NCBI RefSeq assembly: GCF_902459765.1
Contig: NZ_CABPSP010000003.1
Coordinates: 496,001 to 560,000, forward strand
Source: Pandoraea anapnoica
GTDB lineage: Bacteria > Pseudomonadota > Gammaproteobacteria > Burkholderiales > Burkholderiaceae
Reading direction: 5' to 3'
DNA: 64,000 nt
Within the stretch, counting starts at the first letter, position 1. Every line of letters starts with the position of its first letter. A program made the translations under genes and the position numbers. Below the pieces are notes generated by a model, which saw only the letters and a program-made list of their open reading frames with translations, did no database searches and was not told the DNA's origin. Positions 8,941-18,984 of the stretch are shown here, one piece after another.

Positions 8941-9867
8941 TCAGACGCGGCCCAGCATCAGGAACTCCATAAGCGCCTTCTGCACATGCAGACGGTTCTC
9001 GGCTTCGTCCCAGACGACGCTTTGCGCACCGTCGATGACATCCGCCGACACTTCTTCGCCACGGTGGGCGGGCAGGCAGTGCATGAACAGGGCGTCGGAC
9101 TTCGCGCGCTGCATCAGGTCGGCGTTCACGCACCATTGAGCGAACGCAGCCTTGCGTGCCTCGTTTTCCGCTTCGTAGCCCATGCTCGTCCAGACGTCCG
9201 TCGACACGAGGTCGGCTCCTTCGCAGGCGGCGCGCGGATCGTCGAACTCACGCACGAACGGGCGGCTCGATTCCGCCACCATCGCCTGATCGAGGCGGTA
9301 ACCCGGCGGCGTCGAAATATTGAACTGGAAGCCGAAGATCTCGGCGGCCTGAATCCAGGTGTACGACATGTTGTTGGCGTCGCCGATCCAGGTGACCGTC
9401 TTGCCCTTGATCGGGCCGCGATGCTCGTAGTACGTGAAGATGTCCGCCAGCACCTGACACGGGTGGTATTCGTTGGTCAGGCCGTTGATGACCGGCACGC
9501 GCGAATGTTGGGCGAAGCGCTCGATGATCTCCTGACCGAACGTGCGGATCATGATGATGTCGGTCATGCGCGAGATCACCTGGGCGGCGTCTTCGATCGG
9601 CTCGCCGCGACCGAGCTGCGTGTCGCGGGTGTTCAGGAACACGGCGTGACCGCCCAACTGGTGAATACCGGCCTCGAATGACAGACGCGTGCGGGTCGAG
9701 CTCTTCTCGAAGATCATCGCCAGCGTACGGTCGTGCAGCGGGTGGTAGGTCTCGTAGTTTTTGAATTTCTTCTTGAGGATGCGGGTGCGCTCGAGCACGT
9801 AGTCATACTCGTCGAGCGTCAGATCCGAAAACTGAAGGTAATGCTTGATGGGTTTGGCGGTGGTCAT
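8941..9867 (-). CDS. argF: Ornithine carbamoyltransferase
   Basis: Joins carbamoyl phosphate and ornithine to give citrulline in arginine synthesis, as a cytoplasmic trimer. The 308-residue protein has the carbamoyl-phosphate loop SSTRTR (56-61), HPCQVLADI, DVWTSMG and the HCLP motif with its Cys near residue 264. I set the start at MTTAKPIKHYLQFSDL; an in-frame upstream extension of 13 residues is possible but not family-like. It is divergent from the DUF3579 gene. Confidence 0.95.
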   Translation of the reverse strand: MTTAKPIKHYLQFSDLTLDEYDYVLERTRILKKKFKNYETYHPLHDRTLAMIFEKSSTRTRLSFEAGIHQLGGHAVFLNTRDTQLGRGEPIEDAAQVISRMTDIIMIRTFGQEIIERFAQHSRVPVINGLTNEYHPCQVLADIFTYYEHRGPIKGKTVTWIGDANNMSYTWIQAAEIFGFQFNISTPPGYRLDQAMVAESSRPFVREFDDPRAACEGADLVSTDVWTSMGYEAENEARKAAFAQWCVNADLMQRAKSDALFMHCLPAHRGEEVSADVIDGAQSVVWDEAENRLHVQKALMEFLMLGRV

Positions 9868-10145
9868 TTGGATGTTCTGCTGGAGGCCGATCCCGCGTGC
9901 GTTCACCGCGGATTTGCTGGGAACTCGAACGCGTTCGGCACGACGAACAAGCCTTGAGGCCTGTCCCCCGGTCAGGCTCGTGAAGGTGTTCTACAGGTTG
10001 CTGGCTTCAGGGGAACGGCCCCTAGTCTACCAAATCGTTTTGTCGTCACACGAAAAGCGTATGATCGAGCCCGCTGCTGCACAGCCAAAAACGGCTGGCA
10101 AGACCGAAAAAAACATCCGCAGCAATGGTGGGGGACAGGTTCCAG

Positions 10146-10159
10146 TCTTATATAAGATA
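10146..10159. promoter_or_regulatory. Operator-like palindrome upstream of the DUF3579 gene
   Basis: GTCTTATATAAGAT contains a perfect 12-bp palindrome (10147-10158). Its last base touches the TATAAT box at 10159-10164, a position suited to repression. The same core occurs upstream of icd (25318-25331). The binding protein is not known to me. Confidence 0.5.
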
Positions 10160-10164
10160 TAATA
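10159..10164 (+). promoter_or_regulatory. Candidate -10 element of the DUF3579 gene
   Basis: A perfect TATAAT lies about 65 nt upstream of the start codon. No good -35 hexamer is found at 17-nt spacing, which would fit a promoter that needs an activator or is controlled by the adjacent palindrome. Confidence 0.5.
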
Positions 10165-10229
10165 CTGGCTCTGTCGGCCACGCTACCCGCGTACGGCTGG
10201 CCAGGTGTTTTTTGAGGTGATTGAGCGAT

Positions 10230-10544
10230 ATGACCGACCAGGTTTCCGCGCGCGAGTATTTCATTCAGGGGCTGACTCTGGATGGCAAGAAGTTTCGTCC
10301 GAGTGACTGGGCGGAGCGTCTGTGCGGCGCCGTGTCGTTCTGCGGCCGAAGCAATTCTGGCCCGAACGCATACATGCAGTACTCCCCCTATGTGCGTCCG
10401 ACGATGGTGGGTGACGTCAAGTGCGTCGTTGTCGATGAGCGACTGCGCGATATCGAGCCGAGAATGTTCGATTTCGTGATGAGTTTTGCGCGTGACAACG
10501 GGTTGCAAATGACCGAAGCCTGCTTCGTTCCCGACGTCAAGTAA
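10230..10544 (+). CDS. DUF3579 family protein of unknown function
   Basis: A 104-residue cytoplasmic protein without signal peptide or membrane segment, matching the DUF3579 family of betaproteobacteria (segments YFIQGLTLDGKKFRPSDWAERLCG, here split in my reading, and YSPYVRPTMVGDVKCVVVD). No function is known for the family. The ATG at 10230 is preferred over an in-frame TTG at 10221 because the GAGGTGA site at 10213-10219 is correctly spaced only for the ATG. It sits between divergent argF and convergent rpsT. Confidence 0.85.
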   Translation: MTDQVSAREYFIQGLTLDGKKFRPSDWAERLCGAVSFCGRSNSGPNAYMQYSPYVRPTMVGDVKCVVVDERLRDIEPRMFDFVMSFARDNGLQMTEACFVPDVK

Positions 10545-10740
10545 ATCCCCCTCGGCCGTTGTCGGCCAGACGTGAGTGCCGGGCCTTCGGCCCTACTCAC
10601 CGTCGCTTCGTCACATCTTCGCCGTTCCGGCACGCCCCCTTCCCGGTTGTCTCCCGTAGTGCTCGATGCGCTCGGCAGTGTCGCGTGTTTTATATGGTGC
10701 AACGAGGGGCAAAGTGAAAGGAGGGGGGGAGGCTAGAGGT

Positions 10741-10753
10741 GGGGGGGGGGGGG
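10741..10753. repeat. Homopolymeric G13 tract
   Basis: Thirteen consecutive G residues, followed 9 nt later by the rpsT terminator. The tract is intergenic, not inside a reading frame. Confidence 0.9.
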
Positions 10754-10761
10754 CAGAATAG

Positions 10762-10789
10762 AAAAAAGCCCGCATGAAGCGGGCTTTTT
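10762..10789. terminator. Bidirectional terminator after rpsT
   Basis: AAAAAAGCCCGC, a 4-nt loop and GCGGGCTTTTT form a perfect stem with A- and T-runs. It can stop rpsT (minus) and the DUF3579 transcript (plus). Confidence 0.9.
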
Positions 10790-10886
10790 AGTGTTCCGAC
10801 CGTAGTCGGAACCGGCAAGCAACTTGTAGTGCTTTGCAACTGAGCTGTCTTGACGCTGACTAACGGTCAGCGTAAGTCAGTCTAGC

Positions 10887-11159
10887 TTAGGCAGCAGCCG
10901 ACATCGCCTTGATGGCGGCCGACAGGCGGCTCTTTTGACGAGCAGCGGTGTTCTTGTGAACGATCTTCTTGTCAGCGATGATGTCGATCGTCTTTGCCGA
11001 AGTGCGCAGCACTTCCTTGGCAGCGGCTTGATCGCCAGCGGCGATAGCCTTGCGAACAGCCTTCACAGCCGTGCGCAGACGCGAACGCAGCGCCGAGTTG
11101 TGGGCGTTGATCTTAACGGTTTGACGCGCGCGCTTGCGTGCTTGTGCGGTATTTGCCAT
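10887..11159 (-). CDS. rpsT: 30S ribosomal protein S20
   Basis: A 90-residue, highly basic, Ala/Lys/Arg-rich helical protein that binds 16S rRNA in the small subunit. The N-terminus [20 protein letters not shown] and the ending [15 protein letters not shown] are S20-typical. The frame is open upstream, but this ATG is the family start. It is divergent from murJ, as in related genomes. Confidence 0.97.
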   Translation of the reverse strand: MANTAQARKRARQTVKINAHNSALRSRLRTAVKAVRKAIAAGDQAAAKEVLRTSAKTIDIIADKKIVHKNTAARQKSRLSAAIKAMSAAA

Positions 11160-11323
11160 GTTCTGTGAATTCCTTGAATTGCTCCGCCTGATGCGGCTTC
11201 TATGCAGTTTGGCTCGGCTCCCTGGGAGACACGGTGGCCAGGAAGCAATCCATTGACTTCGAAACCGACGATTATAGCCGAAGCCCAACGGAAATTGCAA
11301 CTTCTTTGCTGCAATGCTGTGCG

Positions 11324-11329
11324 TATAAT
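11324..11329 (+). promoter_or_regulatory. murJ promoter -10 element (leaderless transcript predicted)
   Basis: A perfect TATAAT ends only 9 nt before the murJ ATG (11339). Transcription would start around 11336-11337, leaving almost no leader, and no Shine-Dalgarno sequence is visible upstream of the ATG. The -35 region is weak (CTTCTT at 17-nt spacing). Confidence 0.55.
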
Positions 11330-11338
11330 ACGCGCAAC

Positions 11339-12892
11339 ATGAATTTGCTCAAAGCTCTCGCTACGGTCAGCGGTTTTACGATGCTTTCGCGCATCACCGG
11401 TCTGATTCGTGAAATTCTTATCGCACGCATGTTTGGTGCCGGTCCCATGACCGACGCCTACAATGTGGCGTTCCGTATTCCTAATCTGCTGCGCCGTCTG
11501 TCCGCTGAAGGGGCGTTTTCGCAGGCATTCGTCCCAATTCTGGCCGAATTCAAATCGCAACGTAGCGAAGAAGAGACGAAAACGCTCGTCGATTCCGTCA
11601 CGACGGTGCTTTTCTGGGTGCTTCTGTCCATCACGATTGCCGGGGTGCTCGGCGCATCGGGCGTGGTCTACGCCGTGGCGACGGGCTTGTCGCGCGAAAA
11701 CGGCACGTTCGACGCTGCGGTCTTCATGACGCGCGTGATGTTCCCCTACATCACCCTGATCTCGATCACGACGCTCGCCGCAGGCGTGCTCAATACGTGG
11801 CGTCAGTTCTCGATGCCCGCATTTGCACCGGTGCTGCTCAACGTCAGTTCGATCGTGGCGTCGCTGTGGGTGGCGCCGCATCTGGAGACGCCCGTCTACG
11901 CACTCGCGTATGCCGTGATCGTGGGGGGCGTGCTGCAACTGGTCATCCAGCTCCCCGCACTCGCCCGCATCGGCATGTTGCCCCGCATCACGATCAATAT
12001 TGCGGCGGCGCTTCGCAACGCGGGCGTCAAGCGGGTGCTCGCAAAGATGGTGCCGGCCACACTCGCCGTGTCGGTCGCTCAGGTCAGCCTGATCATCAAT
12101 ACGAACATTGCGTCGCGACTGGCGCAGGGCAGTGTGTCGTGGCTGGCGTACGCGGACCGTCTGATGGAATTTCCGACGGCGTTGCTAGGTGTGGCGCTGG
12201 GCACGATTCTGCTGCCGAGTCTGGCGCGCGCGCATGCCGATGACGACCCCGCCGAGTATTCCGCGTTGTTGGACTGGGGGCTGCGTCTGACCTTCCTGCT
12301 GGCAATGCCCAGCGCCGTTGCCCTGTTCGTCTATGCCGAGCCGCTCACCGCGACCCTGTATCAGTACGGACGCTTCGATGCGACCGACGTCGTGATGACG
12401 GCGCACGCGCTCACCGCCTACGGCGTCGGCCTCGTCGGGCTGATCCTCATCAAGATTCTCGCGCCGGGCTTCTACGCCAAGCAGGACATCAAGACACCGG
12501 TGAAGATTGCCATCGTGGTACTGATTGCCACGCAGCTCTCGAACGTGCTTTTCGTGCGTTGGTTTGCCCATGCAGGGTTGTCGCTGTCGATCGGTGTCGG
12601 CGCATGCATGAACGCCGCACTGCTTTTCGCGGGGCTCTACAAGCGCGGTATTTACCGGCCCGCGGCGGGATGGCGTCTGTTCTTCGTCCAGCTGCTGGCG
12701 GCGTGTCTGATCCTGGCAGGCGTGCTGCTGTGGTTCACGCAGAGCTTCGACTGGGTGGCCCTGGGGGCGCGTCCGCTGGCGCGCATTGCCTTGCTCGGTG
12801 CGAGTCTGGTGCTATGCGCCGTGGTGTATTTCGGGGCATTATTCCTCATGGGTTTCAACTTCTCGTTCTTCCGTCGGCGCACCCGCTCGTGA
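11339..12892 (+). CDS. murJ: Lipid II flippase MurJ (MviN)
   Basis: MurJ moves lipid II across the inner membrane for peptidoglycan polymerisation. The 517-residue protein is a chain of hydrophobic helices (about 14) with the family N-terminus [35 protein letters not shown] and [16 protein letters not shown] chose the ATG at 11339 because the protein then begins exactly at the conserved N-terminus; the frame is open upstream. It is followed after 41 nt by the SirB1-family gene, probably in one transcript. Confidence 0.95.
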   Translation: MNLLKALATVSGFTMLSRITGLIREILIARMFGAGPMTDAYNVAFRIPNLLRRLSAEGAFSQAFVPILAEFKSQRSEEETKTLVDSVTTVLFWVLLSITIAGVLGASGVVYAVATGLSRENGTFDAAVFMTRVMFPYITLISITTLAAGVLNTWRQFSMPAFAPVLLNVSSIVASLWVAPHLETPVYALAYAVIVGGVLQLVIQLPALARIGMLPRITINIAAALRNAGVKRVLAKMVPATLAVSVAQVSLIINTNIASRLAQGSVSWLAYADRLMEFPTALLGVALGTILLPSLARAHADDDPAEYSALLDWGLRLTFLLAMPSAVALFVYAEPLTATLYQYGRFDATDVVMTAHALTAYGVGLVGLILIKILAPGFYAKQDIKTPVKIAIVVLIATQLSNVLFVRWFAHAGLSLSIGVGACMNAALLFAGLYKRGIYRPAAGWRLFFVQLLAACLILAGVLLWFTQSFDWVALGARPLARIALLGASLVLCAVVYFGALFLMGFNFSFFRRRTRS

Positions 12893-12933
12893 TTCACTGA
12901 CGGGCCGGTCGCGGCGGAACTCACGGATACCGC

Positions 12934-13800
12934 ATGGCGAATCGAATTCTGGAGTATTTTGCTGCGCTGGTTGCGTCCGACGACGGCCTGCCGTTGACAG
13001 AGGCGGCCATTGCCATCGCGCAGGACGTCTATCCCGATCTCGACGTGCAGGACACGCTCACCCAGATCGATGCGCTGGCCGCACGTCTGGCCAAGCGTCT
13101 GCCGCCGGACGCCGGGCCGTTGCAAAAGCTGCAATTGCTCGATCATTTCTTCTTCCGCGAACTCGGTTTCACCGTCAATCAGAACGACTATTACGATCCG
13201 GATAACAGCCACCTGCATGTGGTGCTGGATCGACGTCGCGGCATTCCGATTTCGCTCGCCGTGCTGTGCATGGAGATCGGTCAACAGATCGGGCTGCCAT
13301 TGCGCGGTCTCTCGTTCCCGGGGCACTTTCTGCTGCGTCTCGCGGTGCCTGCCGGGGATGTCGTTATCGACCCCATCTCTGGCAATTCTCTTTCGCCGCA
13401 GCGCCTGCTCGAAATGGTCGAGCCGTATCTGAAGCACTATCGCGACGAAAGCGCCGAGCCGATTCAGGAATTGGCCTTGTGGGCGTTGCTGCACCCGTTC
13501 CTGGAGCCAGCGACGCCGCGCGAGATTCTCGCGCGCATGCTTCGCAATCTTCGGGCCATCTATACGCAGAACGAGCGGTGGGAGCGGCTGCTGGCGGTTC
13601 AGGAGCGTATGGTGCTCGTGCTACCCGACCAGCCCATCGAGAAGCGGGATCGCGGGCTGGCGTATGCGCGTCTGGGGCTGGTGCGTCCGGCGCAGGACGA
13701 CCTGGAGTGGTATCTGGGCAAGCGCCCCGAAGCGGACGACGCCGATGCAATTCGTCAGGTGCTCGACGACCTGAGTCGCCGCCCGGGCAGCCACGGGTAA
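12934..13800 (+). CDS. SirB1 family protein (transglutaminase-like with TPR-like tail)
   Basis: The 288-residue cytoplasmic protein has an N-terminal helical part, a transglutaminase-like segment typical of SirB1/YchA proteins (FRELGFTVNQNDYYDPDNS, then RRGIPISLAVLCMEIGQQ and FPGHFLLRL), and a C-terminal helix-rich TPR-like region (about 190-285). The biochemical function is not established for the family. It follows murJ in the same direction and ends at a strong terminator. Confidence 0.88.
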   Translation: MANRILEYFAALVASDDGLPLTEAAIAIAQDVYPDLDVQDTLTQIDALAARLAKRLPPDAGPLQKLQLLDHFFFRELGFTVNQNDYYDPDNSHLHVVLDRRRGIPISLAVLCMEIGQQIGLPLRGLSFPGHFLLRLAVPAGDVVIDPISGNSLSPQRLLEMVEPYLKHYRDESAEPIQELALWALLHPFLEPATPREILARMLRNLRAIYTQNERWERLLAVQERMVLVLPDQPIEKRDRGLAYARLGLVRPAQDDLEWYLGKRPEADDADAIRQVLDDLSRRPGSHG

Positions 13801-13822
13801 GTTTCGCTCCGCAGTGTCAGCC

Positions 13823-13859
13823 AAAAAAAACGCCAGCCGCATTCACCGGCTGGCGTTTT
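13823..13859. terminator. Bidirectional terminator after the SirB1-family gene
   Basis: A run of eight A precedes CGCCAGCCG, a 7-nt loop, CGGCTGGCG and TTTT. The 9-bp stem is perfect and serves both converging genes. Confidence 0.9.
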
Positions 13860-13896
13860 GACGTGGGGTGCTAGCTCGTGCACGTCTTGCACTTTG

Positions 13897-14391
13897 CTAC
13901 ACCGACTGCATCGACAGCTCCTGCACTTCGCGCTTCAGCCCCGGCTTGTAACCGAAATGGAAGAACACTTCGGCCATGAGGAACATCGGGGCGATAAAAA
14001 TCTGGAAGATGTTATCGAGCAGGGCGGGCTTGCGGCCTTCGTAATGGTGGCCGATCAGTTGCACGATCCAACCGCCGACGAACAGCAGACCGAAGACGGC
14101 GAGCGCCCACGGCCATGGCAGCCTCGCCAGATGTTGCGTGAGCGCCAGCAGCACGGCGAAGAACGCCGTCATGGCAAGCGCAAGCGGGACATCGAGCAGG
14201 AAGTAGTACATCAGCAGGACCAGCACGATCACGTGTGTTGCGTTCAGGCCGCTGGGGCCGAGCGGCACCCACGAGAATGCCTGCATCACCGCGAGGATGA
14301 TCATGGGAACGCCGAAGAAATGCGTGAGACGGTTCTTGGGACTGCGGTGATAGCGCTGATAGAACGACATCTGTTGCGCCAGTGATTTCAT
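13897..14391 (-). CDS. Mpo1-like/DUF962 integral membrane protein
   Basis: The 164-residue protein begins MKSLAQQMSFYQRYH and contains HRSPKNRLTHFFGVP, a hallmark of the DUF962 family (yeast Mpo1, a dioxygenase acting on 2-hydroxy fatty acids). It has four or so hydrophobic segments, and the metal-binding-type histidines are present (H near residues 15 and 24, and GHHYEGRKP in the C-terminal third). The enzymatic role in bacteria is inferred only from the family. An AGGAGG site sits a few bases before the ATG, which fixes the start. Confidence 0.82.
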   Translation of the reverse strand: MKSLAQQMSFYQRYHRSPKNRLTHFFGVPMIILAVMQAFSWVPLGPSGLNATHVIVLVLLMYYFLLDVPLALAMTAFFAVLLALTQHLARLPWPWALAVFGLLFVGGWIVQLIGHHYEGRKPALLDNIFQIFIAPMFLMAEVFFHFGYKPGLKREVQELSMQSV

Positions 14392-14592
14392 GCCAGCCTC
14401 CTGCCTCGGGGGACGACGGGGAGAACATCTGAGCGCCGGCTGGAGCATGAAAACCGGTGCCTTTAGCCGACCGCAATCTGCGTCCGGCATTCCATTGTAG
14501 CCATAGTCCGAACGACTTTTTGGTGCGCTGCGACAAAGTGTCCGCAGCGCGCCGTTAGCGCCATTCCCTACGTGTTATCGACCGCCGATGCG

Positions 14593-15351
14593 CTATTTCG
14601 GCTGCATGCGAATCGCGCCGTCCAGTCGAATCACTTCGCCGTTGAGCATCGGGTTGCGCACGATCTGTTCGACCAGCATCGCGTATTCGGCAGGTCGACC
14701 GAGTCGCGGCGGAAACGGCACCATCTGACCGAGCGACGCCTGCACTTCGGCGGGCATGGCGAGCATCATCGGCGTTTCGAAAATGCCCGGCGCGATGGTC
14801 ATCACCCGAATACCGCTGCGCGAGAGATCCCGCGCGACCGGCAGCGTCAGGCTGGCCACGCCGCCTTTCGATGCCGCGTAAGCGGCTTGTCCCATCTGGC
14901 CATCGTAAGCGGCGACCGACGCCGTATTGACGATCACGCCGCGCTCGCCTTCACCGTTCGGTTCGCCCTGACTCATGGCGGTGGCCGCGAGCCGAATCAT
15001 GTTGAAGGTGCCGATCAGATTGATCTGGATGACGCGCGAGAAGGCGTCGAGCGGATGGGGGCCGTCGCGCCCGACCGTCTTGCTGCCGATGGCGATGCCC
15101 GCGCAGTTGACGAGCCCGCGCAACGTGCCGAGTGCTTGTGCGGCTGCCACAGCGGCCTTGCCGTCATCTTCCCGGGTGACGTCGCATTTCACGAACTGGC
15201 CCCCGAGCTTCTCGGCGAGCGTTTCGCCTTCGTCGACATTCACATCGGCCAGTACGACCTTCGCGCCAAGCCCTGCAAGCCAGCGCGCCGCTGCCGCGCC
15301 GAGCCCTGAGGCGCCACCGGTGATCAGAAACACATTGCCCTGAATTTCCAT
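14593..15351 (-). CDS. Short-chain dehydrogenase, HSD10/3-hydroxyacyl-CoA dehydrogenase type II
   Basis: The 252-residue SDR has the NAD-binding TGGASGLG (11-18), NCAG (82-85) and a complete Ser145-Tyr158-Lys162 catalytic set (YAASK). The closest recognised subfamily is the type II 3-hydroxyacyl-CoA dehydrogenase (HSD17B10), which oxidises 3-hydroxyacyl-CoA or 2-methyl-3-hydroxybutyryl-CoA with NAD; the C-terminal [10 protein letters not shown] pattern agrees. The substrate in this organism is inferred. A terminator (15369-15402) separates it from adk, so it is probably transcribed alone. Confidence 0.85.
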   Translation of the reverse strand: MEIQGNVFLITGGASGLGAAAARWLAGLGAKVVLADVNVDEGETLAEKLGGQFVKCDVTREDDGKAAVAAAQALGTLRGLVNCAGIAIGSKTVGRDGPHPLDAFSRVIQINLIGTFNMIRLAATAMSQGEPNGEGERGVIVNTASVAAYDGQMGQAAYAASKGGVASLTLPVARDLSRSGIRVMTIAPGIFETPMMLAMPAEVQASLGQMVPFPPRLGRPAEYAMLVEQIVRNPMLNGEVIRLDGAIRMQPK

Positions 15352-15368
15352 GCGTCATCCTCCATTGG

Positions 15369-15402
15369 CAAAAAAGGCGGCGCAGTCTGAACTGGCCGCC
15401 TT
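15369..15402 (-). terminator. Intrinsic terminator after adk
   Basis: AAGGCGGC and GCCGCCTT pair, with CAGT/ACTG extending the stem inward. The minus strand continues into CCGCCTTTTTTG. It lies about 100 nt past the adk stop and just before the dehydrogenase start. Confidence 0.75.
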
Positions 15403-15503
15403 CTTCTGTGGCGTTACTGACGGGGCATAACCCCTTGCCGGACCGCAAGTGTTGCGAACAACACGGAATCGCGGGGCGGCATCGACCTATGGACCCGTTC
15501 GCC

Positions 15504-16337
<834 letters not shown>

Positions 16338-16429
16338 TCAGAGCGATTATGCCACGTCATGCCCGCCAGGCGGCGTTTTGCAGACGGCCCGGTGTCGCAC
16401 CGGTGCGATTTCCGGGACGCGTGCCGACG

Positions 16430-17251
16430 TCAGTTTTTCAGCAATGCGCGCACGCGTTCGAGGTCTTCTGCCGTGTCGACGCCCGGCAGTGGCGCGTCGT
16501 CCGTCACGAGTACGGCGATACGCTCGCCGTGCCAGAGCGCACGCAATTGCTCCAGCGATTCAGCCGTCTCGATGGGGGCTTGCGGCAAACTCGGGTAGCT
16601 GCGCAGGAACTTGGCGCGATAGGCGTACAGGCCGATGTGACGAAAGACTGGCGTCGTGGCGGCGGGCAATGTGGCGACGCTCGCGAGTCCGGCGGACCAC
16701 GCGTCACGTGACCACGGAATCGGCGCACGTGAGAAATAGAGCGCGCGGCCATGCGCATCGAGCACGACCTTGACGACGTTCGGGGAGAAGATCTCTGCGT
16801 TGTCGGTAATCGGATGTGCGGCAGTCGACAGCGCGCATTCGGGGTGTTCGGCCAGATGGGCCGCGACGGCGTGCACCAGACGCGGATCTATCAGCGGCTC
16901 GTCGCCCTGAACGTTGACGACGATGGTGTCGTCCGGCCAGCCCTGCGCCACGGCGACCTCCGCCAGACGGTCGGTGCCCGTCGGGTGGTCTGCGCGCGTC
17001 AGCACCACGTCGAATCCGTGTGCGGATACCGCATCGACGACGCTTTGTGCGTCGGTCGCCACGACAACCTGACGCGCCCCCGATTCACGTGCACGTTCGG
17101 CGACGCGCACGACCATCGGTTTGCCGCCGATATCGGCGAGCGGCTTATTGGGCAGACGCGTCGACGCCAGGCGTGCAGGCACCACGGCGACAAAGTCGGT
17201 GGTGGCAGCAGCGACACCCTGGGTGCCGGGACGCAACGTGGTATCGCTCAC
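16430..17251 (-). CDS. kdsB: 3-deoxy-manno-octulosonate cytidylyltransferase (CMP-KDO synthetase)
   Basis: Activates KDO with CTP for lipopolysaccharide inner-core synthesis in the cytoplasm. The 273-residue protein has [35 protein letters not shown] and the central [12 protein letters not shown] segment. It begins inside the 3' end of trm112 (4-nt overlap), so the two are translationally coupled in the lpxK operon. Residues 1-17 before FVAVVPAR are longer than in E. coli. Confidence 0.96.
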   Translation of the reverse strand: MSDTTLRPGTQGVAAATTDFVAVVPARLASTRLPNKPLADIGGKPMVVRVAERARESGARQVVVATDAQSVVDAVSAHGFDVVLTRADHPTGTDRLAEVAVAQGWPDDTIVVNVQGDEPLIDPRLVHAVAAHLAEHPECALSTAAHPITDNAEIFSPNVVKVVLDAHGRALYFSRAPIPWSRDAWSAGLASVATLPAATTPVFRHIGLYAYRAKFLRSYPSLPQAPIETAESLEQLRALWHGERIAVLVTDDAPLPGVDTAEDLERVRALLKN

Positions 17252-17454
17252 GATGCGGACTTGTCGTCGTTCACCGGAACGGGCGTGCCTTCGACGGACT
17301 GACGCGCTTCGTCGGCCAGCATGACGGGAATGCCGTCACGAATCGGATAAGCGAGCTTGTCTGCGTGGCAAATCAGCTCCTGGGCTTTTTTATCCAGCTC
17401 CAGCGGGCCCTTGCACAACGGGCAGACGAGAATCTCAAACAGTCGGTTGTCCAC
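17248..17454 (-). CDS. Trm112 family zinc-ribbon-like small protein
   Basis: A 68-residue protein with CPLCKGPLE near residues 11-19 and [20 protein letters not shown], typical of bacterial YcaR/Trm112 proteins. Only part of the zinc-ribbon Cys set is kept (CxxC plus a single later Cys). It overlaps lpxK by 20 nt upstream and kdsB by 4 nt downstream, the same linkage as ycaR between lpxK and kdsB in enterobacteria. The role is unclear; eukaryotic homologues activate methyltransferases. Confidence 0.9.
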   Translation of the reverse strand: MDNRLFEILVCPLCKGPLELDKKAQELICHADKLAYPIRDGIPVMLADEARQSVEGTPVPVNDDKSAS

Positions 17455-18511
17455 GCAATTTCTCCACTACCAGTGATACGAGGCGCGCATCCAGCGCTGC
17501 CTCGGCAGGTACGGCCCACACACGCGGGTCGGACCAGGTGACGCATTTTACTGCATCCTTTTCGGTGATCAGGATGACGTCGGCGGCGACGCCGTCGAAC
17601 GGATTGGTCGCAAAGTCGTAATGATCGGGCAACGCCAGCGTCTCGATCTGCAACCCCGCTGCGCGCAATGCCGCGAAGAACCGCTCCGGTGCACCGATAC
17701 CAGCGGCTGCCAGCACGCGCTTGTCCGCAAAGTGAGACAGCGCGCGGGTGAGCGGCGGCTGGCTGACGCACCACGCGTCGCCCAACGTCAACGTCAGGCG
17801 CCACGTATGAGGCCAATCCGGCAGCGTTCGGCCATACGGATCGTTAATGAGGTTCACGTCGCGTTGCCGCGATAACGGTTCGCGCAGCGGCCCCGCCGGG
17901 AGCAGGAAACCATTGCCGCCGAGCCGATGATCGAAGACGGCGATTTCGACGTCGCGTGCGAGGGCGTAATGCTGAAGACCGTCGTCACAGACGATGACGT
18001 CGCATTCGGGATGCGCCGCCAGTAACGCCCGCCCGCCTTCCACGCGCGACGGCCAGACCCACACGGGCGCGCCGGTTCGTTTCGCGATCAGCAGCGGTTC
18101 GTCGCCAACGGCTTCCGGACGTGCCGTTGGCACGACTTCCGTCGGCCGGGTCAGCTTCGCCCCGTAGCCTCGCGAAAGCACGCCAGGCGTGTAGCCCTGT
18201 TCACGCAACGCGCCGACCAGTGCGATGACGGTCGGCGTTTTGCCGGTGCCGCCCACAGTCAGATTGCCGACCACGACGACCGGGACGGGAAGCCGTGTCG
18301 ACGGCTTCCAGCCACGGCGAAAGCCCATGCGACGCCACGCCGCAATGCCGCAGAAGATCCACGAAAGCGGCCAGAGCAGCCAGGCGGCGAGTCCCCGCCG
18401 TTGCCACTGCGCCGTGACCCAATGGACCAGCGAGCCCGACAGACGCGGCACGAGGGCGCGTGCGCGCGCACCCTTCACGGTGTCCGGCTGTCGCGGCGTT
18501 TGTCGTGTCAT
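17435..18511 (-). CDS. lpxK: Tetraacyldisaccharide 4'-kinase
   Basis: Phosphorylates the 4' position of the lipid A disaccharide at the inner membrane. The 358-residue protein has an N-terminal hydrophobic anchor (around [16 protein letters not shown]), the P-loop [15 protein letters not shown] and [13 protein letters not shown]. It overlaps exbD by 4 nt and trm112 by 20 nt, so it belongs to one translational unit with its neighbours. Confidence 0.95.
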   Translation of the reverse strand: MTRQTPRQPDTVKGARARALVPRLSGSLVHWVTAQWQRRGLAAWLLWPLSWIFCGIAAWRRMGFRRGWKPSTRLPVPVVVVGNLTVGGTGKTPTVIALVGALREQGYTPGVLSRGYGAKLTRPTEVVPTARPEAVGDEPLLIAKRTGAPVWVWPSRVEGGRALLAAHPECDVIVCDDGLQHYALARDVEIAVFDHRLGGNGFLLPAGPLREPLSRQRDVNLINDPYGRTLPDWPHTWRLTLTLGDAWCVSQPPLTRALSHFADKRVLAAAGIGAPERFFAALRAAGLQIETLALPDHYDFATNPFDGVAADVILITEKDAVKCVTWSDPRVWAVPAEAALDARLVSLVVEKLRGQPTV

Positions 18512-18969
18512 CGGGAGGGTTGCGCAGGTGCGCCGTGCGCCGTCGTCGAACGGGCGGCGAAGGTCAGACGCGACAATCCAGCCTCACGCGCGGCTTCCAT
18601 CACATTGATGACGGACTGATGCGTGCTCTTGGCGTCGGCGTTGATGATGATGACCGGTGGCTCCGCGCCGGTATTGGCGGGGCCGGCCGCCTGGCGCAGC
18701 GCCGCCGTCAGACCGGCAACGTCGCGTTGTGCCAGCGCATGCCGGTCGATCGCGTAGCTGCCGTCGGCGCCTACCGAAACGACAATCTGACGCGGCGGCA
18801 CGACCGCTTTTTCCGCGTCTGCCGTGGGCAGATTGACCTTGAGCGCGGTGTAGCGCGTGTAGGTCGTCGTGACCATCAGAAAAATCAGGATGACGAGCAG
18901 CACGTCGATGAGCGGGATCAGATTGATCTCCGGCTCGTCGCGCGTGGAGAGACCTCGACGGAAATTCAT
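18508..18969 (-). CDS. exbD: ExbD/TolR-family biopolymer transport protein
   Basis: A 153-residue protein with one N-terminal membrane helix ([20 protein letters not shown], about 15-34), including the family's essential Asp in the helix, and a periplasmic domain. With ExbB it forms a proton-driven motor that energises outer-membrane processes. It lies 15 nt after exbB and overlaps lpxK by 4 nt. TolR is the alternative name, but no tolA, tolB or pal is nearby. Confidence 0.9.
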   Translation of the reverse strand: MNFRRGLSTRDEPEINLIPLIDVLLVILIFLMVTTTYTRYTALKVNLPTADAEKAVVPPRQIVVSVGADGSYAIDRHALAQRDVAGLTAALRQAAGPANTGAEPPVIIINADAKSTHQSVINVMEAAREAGLSRLTFAARSTTAHGAPAQPSR

Positions 18970-18984
18970 CGCATGTCTCTCGAA

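Larger units (their letters stand above)
9868..10229. other. 362-nt divergent spacer between argF and the DUF3579 gene
   Basis: No gene is seen. It carries a TATAAT element and a TCTTATATAAGA palindrome near its right end (10146-10164), so it is a regulatory region for at least the rightward gene. Confidence 0.6.
10545..10886. other. 342-nt convergent spacer with a G13 tract
   Basis: Lies between the DUF3579 gene and rpsT. It holds an uninterrupted run of 13 G at 10741-10753, preceded by other G-rich stretches, and the rpsT terminator at 10762-10789. No coding sequence is supported. Confidence 0.65.
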
